A stretch of DNA of 64,000 bases, from contig NC_030990.1 of the NCBI RefSeq assembly GCF_000149955.1, positions 1,302,001 through 1,366,000 on the forward strand, written 5' to 3'. Positions 23,012 through 34,185 of the stretch are shown here, piece by piece. Position numbers and translations under genes: made by a program. The number at the start of each line of letters is the position of its first letter. Positions within the stretch are counted from its first letter, which is position 1. Source of the stretch: Fusarium oxysporum f. sp. lycopersici 4287 (Eukaryota > Ascomycota > Sordariomycetes > Hypocreales > Nectriaceae). The notes under the pieces are model-generated. The model did not search any database and was not told the DNA's origin. It saw only the letters and a list, made by a program, of their open reading frames with translations.

Positions 23012-24576
23012 ATGTCGGCGCGCTTTTCAGTTCAACCCATAGGCCGCTTTGCTGGTGCAAGTCAGCCTGTCAAAAGACCAAAGGTGCATATCTAAACATC
23101 GAGCCATTTTATAACTATCCGTCTGGCTTATACTAAACCTTTCACAGGAGTTTGCCTGCTTCTCATACGACGACAACCATGAGTTTCACCTAGACGACTC
23201 ATCCCTCAAGTACTATTACACACCACAGCTTGGGGCTGACCTCTCCAAAGGCTTTGATACATTTCAGAAGTTGGACGATACCGGAGACGATCACCTGGAC
23301 AGTCTCCTCAAGACTATCGCTGCACACGAGCAAGAAACAGGCAAGAAGATTGATGCCAACATTGTCACATGGAGAGGCATGATGACAAAGGTTCGACTTC
23401 TTTGCCCATGGATGGTCTGACTTCACGAGCTAATCTACAGGCATAGATTATGGCAGCACCTTTTGACCAGATGGACGGGTAGGTCTCACCCGGCGGTCTG
23501 CTCTCTTTTCCCCATTGACTTGTCGACGAATAGCTTCGAGATGAATGCCACTTTGTATCAAGTACGTCCAAAATGATATACCCGTCTCCAAAAGCAAATC
23601 CACTGACAAGCCGACCACGCAGGATTGCATGTAAGTCTAAGGAGTTCGAGGGATGTTTATGCGGAAATTGATTTATAAAGCTTCATTGAGGAGAACAACG
23701 CCTACAAGATTGCTTCCAGATCAAATGAGGGAAACAACAAACGAAGACGAGGACCACCATTAGAAGTAATGCAGTTTTGGGGTATGTGTTTCTGTTTCGA
23801 ATATAGGTTACGGTTGCTCATATCGTAATCTAGGATACAAGTTTGAAACGTTATCGACTCTGCCAGCGCCATGGGCTGAAACCTCCCGCGACTTCATCGA
23901 AAATCGAGAGAACGAAGCCGTCAACAACAAAGCCCAATATTGTTCTGTCGTTCGAACGGGCATCGGAAAATCTGTCCTATGTCTCGGTGGCGAAGTTGAT
24001 GCCAGTGAGTAACTCCTTCAGTTCTCTATTCTCAACTCACATTTCCACAGTCTGGGATTCCAAACCTGAAGAAAAGGGCAGCCCCATCAACTGGGTTGAA
24101 CTCAAGACATCAGCCGAGATTCGCAACCCAGGCGGCATGGAAAACTTCAAACGTAAGCTCATGAAGTACTGGATACAGTCATTTCTTCTCGGTGTGCCAC
24201 GCATTGTTGTCGGTTTTCGCACGCAGGATGGTATTCTAGTCGAGGCAAGGGAAATGGAAACGCATCGTATTCCCGATATGGTCAATGCCGACCCGAATCC
24301 CAAATGGAACGCCGATATGTGTGTCAACTTTGCCGCTACTTTCTTAGAGTGTAAGCCTGCTTCTCAGTTATGAATGGGACCAATCGCTGATCTGCTTCAT
24401 CAAAAGGGCTAACAGAGAACATAAACGATGAGGGCGTTTGGAGAATAAGACGCGAGCCTCAGTCACCAACAATCGAGCTATTCAAGGTGGAGGAGACAGG
24501 TCACGGCGATATCTTGTCTGATGAGTTCAAGAATTGGAGAATCAAGTTGGCTCTTGGGCCCAGCGATGCTTCCTGA
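23012..24576 (+). CDS. RAI1: RAI1/DXO-family decapping and 5'-end quality-control enzyme
   Basis: Nine exons, 23012-23083, 23148-23390, 23447-23478, 23534-23561, 23623-23630, 23681-23781, 23834-24004, 24051-24350 and 24407-24576, total 374 residues; all phases agree. The enzyme removes incomplete caps from RNA 5' ends and partners the nuclear exonuclease Rat1/Xrn2. Family blocks seen: IVTWRGMMTKIM, an EEN following the micro-exon, YCSVVRTGIGKSVLCLGGEVDAIWD (the catalytic E-x-D), WVELKTSAEI (catalytic ExK), KLMKYWIQSFLLGVPRIVVGFR and VNFAATFLEWL. The fifth exon is only 8 bases. An ATG at 22982 is in frame and would add ten residues; 23012 fits the usual family N-terminus (MSARFSVQPI) better. 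Its 3' end converges on the kinase gene. Confidence 0.93.
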
Positions 24577-25124
24577 TAAATGTTGGGCTGACTTGTGCAC
24601 GTTATAGTCATTGAGGAAAGGTCGTCATGGTCACTTAAATTATTGGATACAGATCGTGGACGGACTATACTCAGATTCTTACGGTGCTCAATTAACAAGT
24701 CTAGGCTGTGCCTGCATCTAGTTGTCTACCTGCCAATATCGAAACAGCTGCAATGTAATGAAGATTAAAACAAGAGTTGCCTCCGTACCATCCATGTTCT
24801 TAAATGCAATCCTTACAACGCCCCACGCACCTCGCAGAAAAACAGGAAAACCAAACTAGTAGACCAGGTCAATGAGATCATCCGCGACATATCGTTATAT
24901 CGTGAGCGTCATGCTAGACCGGGGTCGTCAAATGCTGATGAAAATACGTCTGCCAATAAGCTCCTCGAAGACTCGCTTTCATCTTGCATCTGGAAGGCAA
25001 ATAATGCAAAATGAGTAGCAAAAGAAACTGCATACGAATCGTACAACATGTAAGGCGCAGTGCCGCCTACCTTAGGTCATGCCGCCATGTTAAATTGTTC
25101 ATCCCTGCTAAGCACGCCTGAGAA
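24577..25124. other. Convergent 3' intergenic region
   Basis: Between RAI1 (plus) and the kinase gene (minus). No gene or repeat was recognised. Confidence 0.5.
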
Positions 25125-27182
25125 TCAGACAGCGGGCCAACGAATTCGAAGACCGTCTACCCAACGTGAGTAGAGCACGTCGGATAACTGTTTGCAATGC
25201 TCCATGCCAGATCTGGCCTCCTGACCAGGATATTTGTTCTCGGTGGCCAGCTTCTCAGGGTCAAAGTTCTTCTCGTACATGGTAGGAGTATCAGCATGAC
25301 GGCGTCGATGGCTGCGCAAATGAGGATTGTTTGAAGCCATGACGAGTTTAGTTGGACTCGACGCAGGGGTGGTGTTCTTGACAACCACAGTACCTTGCGG
25401 GGTGCCGTCACCAGGAATCTTCTGAGCAGGCTGTCGAAGGATCGTTGCGCTGAGCTTGTTGTCTTGAGAGATTAATGATACCATGCTCGTCATAAGGTGA
25501 TAGGCCCCCTCAGGATCAACTGCGTCCAAGGCTGCGAAAGCATCAGATAACTTGGCCAGCGCTTCTCGCTTCTGCATCGCTGAGGTTTGAGCATGCAGCT
25601 CGGCCAGAGAAGGCTCCACAGCTTTGTTGTACAAGCGTCTCCCCAGTACAGCCTCTTTGCCATACGGTTCAACAGGAGTTGTGGTAGGACGGGGAAGGTT
25701 CTCATCACAGAAGACATCGTCGGGGGAGACTGGTCGGTTCCCTTGACTCCCATTTGAACCATCTGAAGGGACTCTTCTGAAAAGACGCATAGTCGATCCT
25801 GAATTGCCAAACGACATATCTGGTTGGAGAGGTCTCTTAGGAGCGATGGAACCCCGGGGAGAACCAGGCCGCATTGATGTTTCTTGAGCTAAAGACGGTG
25901 CTCGTCGGACCGTTGACTTTCTGACAGTACCCGGGGCGGGAGAGGTTCCTCCAAGAGGACCATCTTTGACATCCAGCTTTTTCATCGCCTCCTCGGCATT
26001 CCAGATGGATGAGGGCTTTCGGTGCTGCTTGATCGTCGGCCTCTTGGGAGGTGGTGCGACAGATTTTACTGTGTCAAAGACCCATTCCTGCTGCTCATCC
26101 TTAGGGGTCATGGTTTGAAGGGTCTCTTGATAGTAAATAGGATGCTTCTGTCTGTTCTGGTTGGCGTCCCACATCTGTCGACGAGCAATGAGTTCCTGCA
26201 GAGCCTCCACCTTGCCCGCGTTACGGATGAAACGGTGGCGTAGTAGGTCCTTTGCGGATGGTCGACGGTCATAGTCCTTGGTGAGGCACTGTGCAATGAA
26301 GTCCTTGAAATCTTTGCTAAAGTTGCCCTCAAGACGGGGAGCCGGATTTTTCGGGATGTGAAAGAGGACCTTCATGGGGTGGATGTGACACAATGGGGGT
26401 TCGCCGTTGGCCATCTCCATAGCTGTGATACCCAGAGACCAAATATCAGCCTTGAAGCTATAGCCGTCTTGCTGAATCACCTCCGGGGCCATCCAGAAAG
26501 GTGTTCCGACAAAAGTGTTTCGCTGCGATTTGATGTTGGTCAATTGGGCTGCAACTCCAAAATCGGCAAGCTTGACTTTGCCGGTCTCGGATAAGAGCGC
26601 ACTTGGGATCCGTCGCCCGGCATTCACTGTGATGGTGGCCCACGATGGCGCACCTTGCACATTGTCGATTCTTATTGCACGAGAATGCCTTGGGACCGAG
26701 CTCTTGGTTTCGCTGAAGTTGGCGGGTTTCAGCTATTCCCGGTTAGCAGTTGAGACTTCGTGTCGGAGTATTTTATGGAGAGACATACCAGGTCCAAACA
26801 GGATCCGCCGCCGAGATATTCCATGACGATCCATAACTTATGGCCTCGCAAAAAAGAGCCTTTGTATTGGGTAACGTAAGAGCTGGCGCAAGTGCTCAGA
26901 ACAGCGATTTCGGCTTGGATATCTTGGATATCATCATCGTTGGATTCAAGGTCAATCTGTTGACGTTGTGTGTTAACTCGTGTACCAGGCAACCGAAATG
27001 ATCGGACTTACATGTTTGATAGCGACAGTTTCGCCAGTTGCTTTCTCAATGCCTTTGTAGACGACGCCAAAACTACCACCTAGGATACCATCAGCTAACG
27101 TGGAGAGATACTGCCAATCTTGATACTTACGGCCAAGTTCCTCGAGGACCTGATAATGCTCAGCAACGCCTTCGTCAGCCAT
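25125..27182 (-). CDS. STE20/GCK-type Ser/Thr kinase lacking its HRD loop
   Basis: Four exons, 27182-27131, 27079-27012, 26956-26789 and 26732-25125, give 631 residues. The kinase domain has the glycine loop LGRGSFG (16-22), VAIK lysine 39, alpha-C glutamate 56, KLADFG (150-155), the activation segment [14 protein letters not shown] (169-182), [13 protein letters not shown] and the family C-lobe [20 protein letters not shown]. This matches the germinal-centre branch of STE20 kinases, which act in polarity, septation and stress signalling. The long C-terminal part (about 310-631) is a mostly disordered regulatory tail. The serious oddity is that between LKPANFSE (97-104) and LLSETG (142-147), where the helix and the catalytic HRDIKAAN loop should lie, there are 37 unrelated residues. 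No frame and no alternative intron supplies an HRD motif. As sequenced the product should be catalytically dead. Confidence 0.85.
26598..26708 (-). other. Foreign-looking segment replacing the kinase catalytic loop
   Basis: In the kinase frame these 111 bases encode 37 residues with no kinase similarity. In another minus-strand frame the same bases read [20 protein letters not shown], followed by RATDPKC. That contains a perfect CX2CX4HX4C zinc knuckle (26661-26620) with flanking cysteines, as in gag-like proteins of fungal non-LTR retroelements. Intact kinase sequence resumes on both sides in one frame. The likely explanation is a small retroelement-derived insertion with deletion of about 96 bases of kinase sequence. 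The retroelement origin is inferred from motif alone. Confidence 0.5.
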
Positions 27183-27189
27183 TGTGAGT

Positions 27190-27197
27190 TGACGTCA
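27190..27197. promoter_or_regulatory. Perfect CRE palindrome beside kinase start
   Basis: TGACGTCA located 8 bases upstream of the kinase ATG (minus strand), so it would normally lie in the 5' UTR or at a very close transcription start. Seen directly; regulatory use is unproven. Confidence 0.35.
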
Positions 27198-29105
27198 TGC
27201 ACTGTCTAGATGTTATTTGGATTCACGCTGCTCGGGCAGAGGAGACAACGGAATAAACAAAGCTGATGCTGAGACCTGGGATCAATGCAATGCGCAGAGA
27301 CCGTATGCTGAGTGAATCGAATAATATTAACAAGATACAAAAGCGTGCGCGATGAGTTGGAGTCGTCGTTTATTAAAAGTCATGCGGGTGAATGTCAAGG
27401 TAGACGGATGGTTGTCTGGGAAGCGGACCCTGTCGAAAGCTATAGCCAGATGGAACCCCCGGCCCTTTGTTTACTTTGAGACGGGAGCTTAGAGGGCAGC
27501 TAATAAAGTGGATGGTCCGACACTGGTGTAAGCAATAGATCGAGGATTAAAAATTGTTAAAAGATGCTGAAATCAAATATTGAAAAGACTAGAATCGGTG
27601 GTTCTCTGGTTCGAAATATTCCTTCCGCGCTTATATAGCAAATGCAGGTTCGTGGAGTCTCTGCCAAAGAGTCACATACCAGCTGGTTTGTCTCTCATGA
27701 CTTCTCACTGAGGTGCGTTGCAGGCCGTGCCACACTCGGTGGGGAGCTATCCTATCCCCCGGTCGCTTTTAGCCTGTCATGCCCTGTTGGGCACCCCTGG
27801 CACATTGCTTAGTGCCCAGATTGCTTGTTTCTATGGCTGGGTTCTTAGTTGGGACAGAAAAAGGTTACATGACTGAAATTCATCGGGCTGTTGACCACCA
27901 TACCAGGTATGGCGGATGTTCGTTTGTTTATGTCTGCTTCTATCATGTCTGTTATTTTCTTGCACACTCTCCTACGCACTAAGGTAAGGTACGGGTTGTG
28001 GAGGTTGCAACACAACGGCTCATCCGTCTCCAGGCACAAGAGACTCTGGAACTTAGGACAAGAGAGTGGTAGGCATTCTAGTGCATGTTGCTCTTAACGA
28101 CTGAGACTGCTGATGTCAATGAATTCTGGATGAGGAAAGTGGTCTCAGAAGAAGTATGGGGTAGAGAGACATGGTCACGAGAGTAAAATCCATTATCAAT
28201 TAGAAGAACTGTCGCATCCATTCATGAATACTTTTGAAATCCATTGATTGCTCTATGTGTATGGAGAACTCCGTGTCTGGGGTGGTGGGATTCTGTCAGA
28301 TGGGCATATCTAGATGTCAAATGCAAATTGTCATCGCATAAGCGAAAAAGTGTGTTGACTTGATGGGGGATTCCTTATCTTCATGCTATATCCCCGTCTC
28401 TCATCATAGTCTTGTTTGTTATAGGCTCCCAGGATCTTCATGATATGCAACACTGCAACCAGAACAGGGCCCCAGTTAAAGCGAGATGGGGCAATGCACC
28501 CACAGCCTCACACCCAGCTCCAAGTTTGGAGGATGGCCAATGCACGTGTGCGATCCCCAGCAACGTTGACTTTAGCATCTAGACCGCAGGGTAGAAATGG
28601 ACCACCATCCAATGTTTGGCTTGGTACTTGGATCTAAATACTGCCTACCTATGCGAAAAATGAGGCCACTCTCATGTAGGGCACTTGAACCATTGACAGA
28701 AGAGTGACACGACAGCTGCACATTGCCTGTTTTTCCGACTGACGATAATGTTCAGATGAAAATAGGATCAAGAAGAAACATGCACGAGCTCTCTGAGTAC
28801 CCAGGTGGGTATCACAGATCAGCCTTACCTTAGTAGTGAACATGTTAAGAACTTTAAGAAGAAGACCACAAAAGCCAAGATCCAGCCTTTCTCAAGAAAG
28901 AAGTGATTATTCCGAAGGAAAATTTTATGACTGTCTGATGATTTGCCCTTCTGCTATGCGAACTTCTTTGTGACTCGCCTAGGCAGGTCGATTTCCTCAA
29001 TCCAACATTGTTTCTGTTGTCTCAGTTGAGTCCAAGGCTCCCCTTGCATTCAAATGGCCAAAGCTTCCGTGGGACAACTGAACCGCCAACCCCCGCCGAT
29101 CTCGG

Positions 29106-29119
29106 GTTGCCCTAGCAAC
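29106..29119. promoter_or_regulatory. RFX X-box (GTTGCC-CT-AGCAAC)
   Basis: Matches the established RFX-family consensus GTNRCC, 0-3 spacer bases, RGYAAC at every defined position, about 425 bases upstream of the CYK3 ATG. RFX factors in several fungi control cell division and septation genes. Use of this site is inferred. Confidence 0.55.
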
Positions 29120-29543
29120 CTCGACCTCTTCAGCTGTGACGCCAGACGCTCGAGCACCGTGGCTGTCCTACCGCTTTTTTGACAGGCGTAGCTTCAAACC
29201 GTCGTTTCTTTTCAACACGCTTCTTGCGCTCTGCATTTCACAAGAGCCTTACTCTCGAGGCCTCTGTCTTGCCTTATTGTATATTCCACGATCTGTGGTA
29301 ATTTATTTTTTATTTCTCATTCATTACCTCTGCACAACCATATCCGCCATCCTGAGACTTCTTCGTTTTGGGCCCTCGCATATCGTGTTTTTGGTCGTTA
29401 AGCCCTGTCCGATAAGATCGTGTTTGATATGCCTGTATCTACAGTCCGATAAATCCTCACTTCGCCCCGTCTCGAATTGTTCGATTCCAAACCACCTACT
29501 TTGGGCCTTGTTTAGTCTCTGCTTGAAATCATTCGTCAACAAT

Positions 29544-32500
29544 ATGGCACCCGCTGCACCACCTCTGCCGACGAGGTTCCCATGTTGGTGTAGAGCTGTA
29601 TACTCATGGGGAGGAGAGGTTTGTTAACAGACCTCTTAAGCCTCAAATTACGCTAACTTGAGAACAGTCGAAACGAGATCTGGGATTCATCGAGGGAGAT
29701 CTGATAGAATGTTTGAATGCTGGTGATGGTTCGTGGTGGGTAGGCAGACTATACCGAGATCGAAGGACCGTGGGATCATTCCCTTCCAACTTTGTTGAGC
29801 TTCTCCCTTCTCAATTCCGCCCAACCACCAAATCTGTTCCGGCTCCTGTACCAAACGCACCACCAAGTACTGCACCGACAAAATCCAGAACGTTTCGAAA
29901 GCCATTCGAAGCATACGCCAAGGCTCCTCACTACACCAGTGCGAAACAACCCGAGATCTTCAAAGAGACCCCGAAACCTAAGGAACGACAAAACTCTGGC
30001 GCTTCATTCGCACCTAGTACTCATGAAACGGAACGAGGCCCATCACCTGCACCTCCTCAGTCATATAACCACAGAGGACCTTCACCTGCACCACCTCAAG
30101 CGCACGATCACCGGGCTCCTTCGCCAGCACCCTCACCGGCGCCTTCTCACCACTATGGCTCGCGGGCTCCATCTCCAGCTCCTATGCACAGTTACCACTC
30201 GAGGGCTCCTTCACCTGCGCCAATGCACAGTTACCACCATTCAAGAGCTCCATCGCCAGCTCCTCCTCATGGTTACGATGCAAGAGGGCCTTCTCCTGCT
30301 CCTCCGATGCACCAAAGCTATGGCTATGCTTCAAGAGGTCCATCTCCCGCGCCATCTTTCCATCGTCAAATAGTCCCTTATCGAGGAGGACAGGACAGAG
30401 GTAACTCACCGCCTCCCCCACCGCCACCTCCTCACCGGCAGATGACGAGAGGAGGATCCAACGATCTGCATAGGAGATCTATTGATATCTCGCGTCATGG
30501 ATCCAATGCCTCTTTCCACCCCTTCTCGCCCTCGAGGCAAAATTCAAATAATTCCTACCGACCGCCACAGCCACCACAACCAACAATTAGGCATGGATCT
30601 AGAGGATCTTTCGATGATAGGTCATATATGCCATATACCCCTGGCAGGAACTCCCCCGTTCCGCCATCACCCGCCGGAGGTATGACGCCTTCTCCATTGA
30701 GAGAGGCCATGGATGGGGTCATGGAGCAATTGGACGTTCTAGGTGGTGGTCTTGGAAGGCCTGGCCAAGCTCCTTCACCTGAGCCACCTGCCGATCCTTG
30801 GTCTCCAGAATCCTTTGATATGCTGTCTCATCGTTCAAATAGAAGGGACCAGGAGCGAAGCAGGCCTAAAACCTCGATGGGAATCGCGCAAGATGAAGGG
30901 TATGAAACATATAGCGGCGAATCGTCTCAAGAGGTGTCTTATCAGAGTGGAGGAAGAGAAGACAAGCTCAGCAGTTATGTTGATCGCATGGAAAAGCGGT
31001 TTCAGCAAATGCATCGTCAGAACTCAAGGACTAGCGAGCCTGATGACGATCAGCCACCTCCCCCGCCCCCTAAGAATGTGCCGTACGAGCGGCCGAAATC
31101 GTCTATGGGCCGGTCCATTGAGCCTGAACGAAAGCTACGAGCTCGCAAGTCGGCATATGAGATCGGAAGAGGGGTTGCCCGCACATTAACAACAAAAACC
31201 AACTCGACCAATTCGTCATCGGGCAATCAGAGCAACACCAGCTCATCAACACAGAGCACTTCAAGGACCTTATGGAGCGGGACATCAGCTGGCGCTTTCA
31301 GTACTACTAGTGCGGGAAGCCTCGCACGCTCAGGCAAGCGTCAACGTGCACAAAGTGCCCTGGGAGCACGAGACTTGGAGATTGATAGACCGGACTCTCC
31401 TTTCACAGGAGTCACCTATCACAGCAGCCATGCAAGTGACTCTCCAGCGCAACAGCGTCCCCAGACCCAAGTCGGCTTCCACGATGATCCTTCTTTGGAA
31501 TTGGGAGGCTTGGTGCAACCGAAACCACCCAAGAGGAACATCTTCCGTAAGATATTTGACACCGCCAAAACAGGTGTCGCGAGCAGCCGAGGCGGTCTGG
31601 TTGCTGGTGGTCTCGGCATGGACTCGCCAAAATCACCCTTTGCTCGTTCAATGCCAGCTGGAGCTTCGCCTATGCCAGGTATGGGTAGCACGCCTACCAA
31701 CAGAGACGTTGCGACAGAAATGGGGCTTAGTGGCGGTGTTGATTGGGTTCAGGTCCGACGTGATGTGAATCGTTCCAATTCGCTCAGTACAATAGAGTTG
31801 ACTGAGCGCCGCGAACGATGTCAAATGATGGATCACCCTGCACTTAACCCTGTTGATGAGCTCTATGAGGGCGTCGAAGGAGATGAGGGGGCTGACGGAG
31901 AGCCAGTCCAGGAACCCACCAACTACCAAGGGATTAACTTGTCTCAAGTAGACAAGAACTCCCGATTCATCAGCGGTCTTCCTCCCGCCATAACAGCCGT
32001 CCAACTTGCCACTACATACGTATGCCGACCGTACAGGAGCGATGTCCAGCGGCTGCGAGCTATCTTTACGTGGGTCTCCGAGAAGATCTGCTGGGAAGAG
32101 GACTTTGAGGGTGAAATCGACACAACACGGGTTATCCAGGCCAAAAGGGCGTGCGCTGAGGAGTATGCTGTCCTGGTGATGGAGATGTGTTCTGCTATCG
32201 GTATCCACTGTGAGATCGTTCGAGGCTACCTCAAGTCTCCAGGGGAAGTTTCCGAAATCAACATCATGCCCCGACCCAACCATTGGTGGAATGCCGTTCT
32301 CGTTGACAATGAGTGGCGCATGGTTGACTGCTGTCTTGCCAGCCCCTCGTATCCTCGGCGAGGTTTATACTCCAATGCCAATAACATAGCCGATCCGTGG
32401 TGGTTCTTGACCAGGCCACTGGAGATTTGCTGGACACATATCCCAGAGCATCACAGTCAGCAGCACATCGTACCACCTGTCGCACACGAAACACTGCTCA

Positions 32501-33417
32501 ATCTGCCATGCGCTTGCGCGCCCTTCTTCCGCAATGGTTTCGAGATGGTGGATTACAATACTGCATTGACTCGAATCGAAGATCTGGAGATGGTTCATAT
32601 CAAATTCAGTGTTCCATGCGACGTGGAGATCGCCGCCGAGGTCGAAGTTCGAGGCTATTCGAGAGATTCAGACGGAGATGTGTTTGAAAGCGGCGATATC
32701 GTCAAGAAGAGGGCATTGGCTCAAGCTGAATGGTTCAATGGCATCAAGCGATACACTGTCAAAGCTCTACTGCCTGGAGATGAAGGGCAGGGTACCTTGA
32801 AGATTTATGCTGGCAAGCGAGGCCTTATGCACAGCATCAAGGATATTCCACACCCCCTTGCCTTTGCATTGCCTATTGTCCACACAGGTGAAAACCCGCC
32901 CTATGAGTTTGTCACAAGACATCCAACTCCTCACGCACAGCGGCATGACATCTATGTGGTTCAGCCGCAGTGCCAAAGGCTTGCACTTAACAACACTTTT
33001 GTCTTTGCCATCAGGCAGCACCCAAGTTCGCTGGGTGGATCGGCACTTACACCGTCGTCTAATCCAGGCGGCACCAGCCCCATACCGTTCGCCCGCCCCA
33101 GCTCAGCGCTGAGTATGAATGCGTCCAGTGTTAGCGGCTCGACCCCAAGCTCAGCTACGGGCACTGTGGCTGGGAAGAAGCCTGCCAAATTGGCGATCCA
33201 GACTCCAGGAGGCAAGATCCTCCGTCTTATGAGGAAGGAGGATCGTAAGGGTATTCACGTTGGAGGCCGAAGTCTCTCAGGCAGCGAAACTGCTAGTGAT
33301 GGTGGAACCTGGGAGACAATAATTAAGTGTTCAGAGAAGGGTGTATGGCGAGGCCTCGTACTCGCAGATCGCACAGCTCGATGGTGCGTCTTTGCTGAAT
33401 GGGTTTGTATGGGTTGA
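29544..33417 (+). CDS. CYK3: Cytokinesis protein CYK3 (SH3 + transglutaminase-like)
   Basis: Two exons, 29544-29618 and 29668-33417, with a 49-base intron, give 1,274 residues. An SH3 domain spans about residues 17-78 (CRAVYSWGGE ... RDLGFIEGDLIECL ... WWVGRLYRDRRTVGSFPSNFVELLP); the intron splits it after the first strand. Residues 148-254 carry eight R[AG]PSPAP repeats and the region to about 720 is Pro/Ser-rich. A transglutaminase-like core lies at about 820-930, with NHWWNAV (His897) and MVDCCLAS (Asp912). The active Cys position appears to be Ala855, with a Cys immediately before it (854), so it is probably a non-enzymatic fold, as known for other fungal Cyk3. The role is at the division septum, linking the actomyosin ring to septum synthesis. 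The start is the first ATG in an otherwise long open leader. A perfect X-box lies upstream. Confidence 0.92.
30034..30354 (+). repeat. Eight R[AG]PSPAP coding repeats in CYK3
   Basis: Residues 148-254 contain eight copies of R[AG]PSPAP, spaced by short His/Tyr-rich linkers such as MHSYHS and MHSYHHS. These look like SH3-ligand type proline motifs and the tandem DNA is prone to copy-number change. Confidence 0.85.
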
Positions 33418-34185
33418 TCATTACATATGGAAAGGAGGATTAGCAATGGGCAGACTTCGTTGGAGTTTCCTCTCATATTTGGTTGTTTCGTCTTCTAATA
33501 CCCAAGGAGGAGGATCATGCATGCCCTGGCGCACAGCGGTATGATTATAGAAGTGCGCATGGGCCTTGGATTTTCTTTGTCTTGGTAGGGATGATCTATT
33601 GCATTGGGGTTTGTTCAAAAGTAGCAGACATGTCGGAAACTTATCGCAAGGTGTAAGATAATAGCATGTCACGAGCAACGATTGCAGCACATGATGAATA
33701 ATTTAACTTATGATTCTTTATTAATACCTTTTATTAACAAGTGCAAGTGAAGACAACAATAATCACACCAAGATAAAGCTCTCAAAGGAAGTTTTGTTGG
33801 TTCCATCGAATAATCGTTAGTTCGACTTGTAGTTCCGCAATTACCATCCCGTCTCGGCCAATCACATTGCTCTGCGACACGACGATAGGATCCTGTCGCA
33901 CTCGTGCCTTTCCGTTGTTTTATGGTTTTAACCTAACACGATCGAATCCGCAGACGCAGCAAACAAGTTAATAACGAGCAGGACGACCGAGCCTCGATAG
34001 ATTGCGCTATAGACTGTGGTGTTTGACAAGCGAGCCGATACAAAACCGTCCGTGAATGGGAAACGCACCGACGGACCAAGACGGACCATGAAGCGCAATC
34101 GCGTTGGTCTGCGCACCGCGACGAAACGACAGATCGAATGCTGAAATCGATACCCAAAGCGGAATACAGTGAATTAGGAGAGGTC
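33418..34185. other. Tandem intergenic region, CYK3 to SCC4
   Basis: Holds the CYK3 3' UTR, with an AT-rich part at 33,690-33,760, and the SCC4 promoter. An in-frame ATG at 34138 lies 16 codons upstream of the chosen SCC4 start. Nothing else was recognised. Confidence 0.45.

Larger units (their letters stand above)
27183..29543. promoter_or_regulatory. Divergent promoter region, kinase / CYK3
   Basis: About 2.4 kb. It contains a perfect CRE next to the kinase start (27190-27197), a CCAAT pentamer at 28609-28613, and a perfect RFX X-box at 29106-29119. From about 29,140 the plus strand is pyrimidine-rich and looks like the CYK3 leader. The frame of CYK3 exon 1 is open upstream to about 29,136, but with no ATG. 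No separate gene was recognised. Confidence 0.5.

Noticed and set aside
26458..26643. Zinc-knuckle frame as a separate gene
   Set aside because: Its downstream half is out-of-frame kinase sequence; it is a fragment inside the kinase gene, not an independent retroelement gene.
29136..29627. 163-codon plus-strand ORF before CYK3
   Set aside because: It starts at GTG and has no ATG until the CYK3 start; it is leader sequence in frame with CYK3 exon 1.
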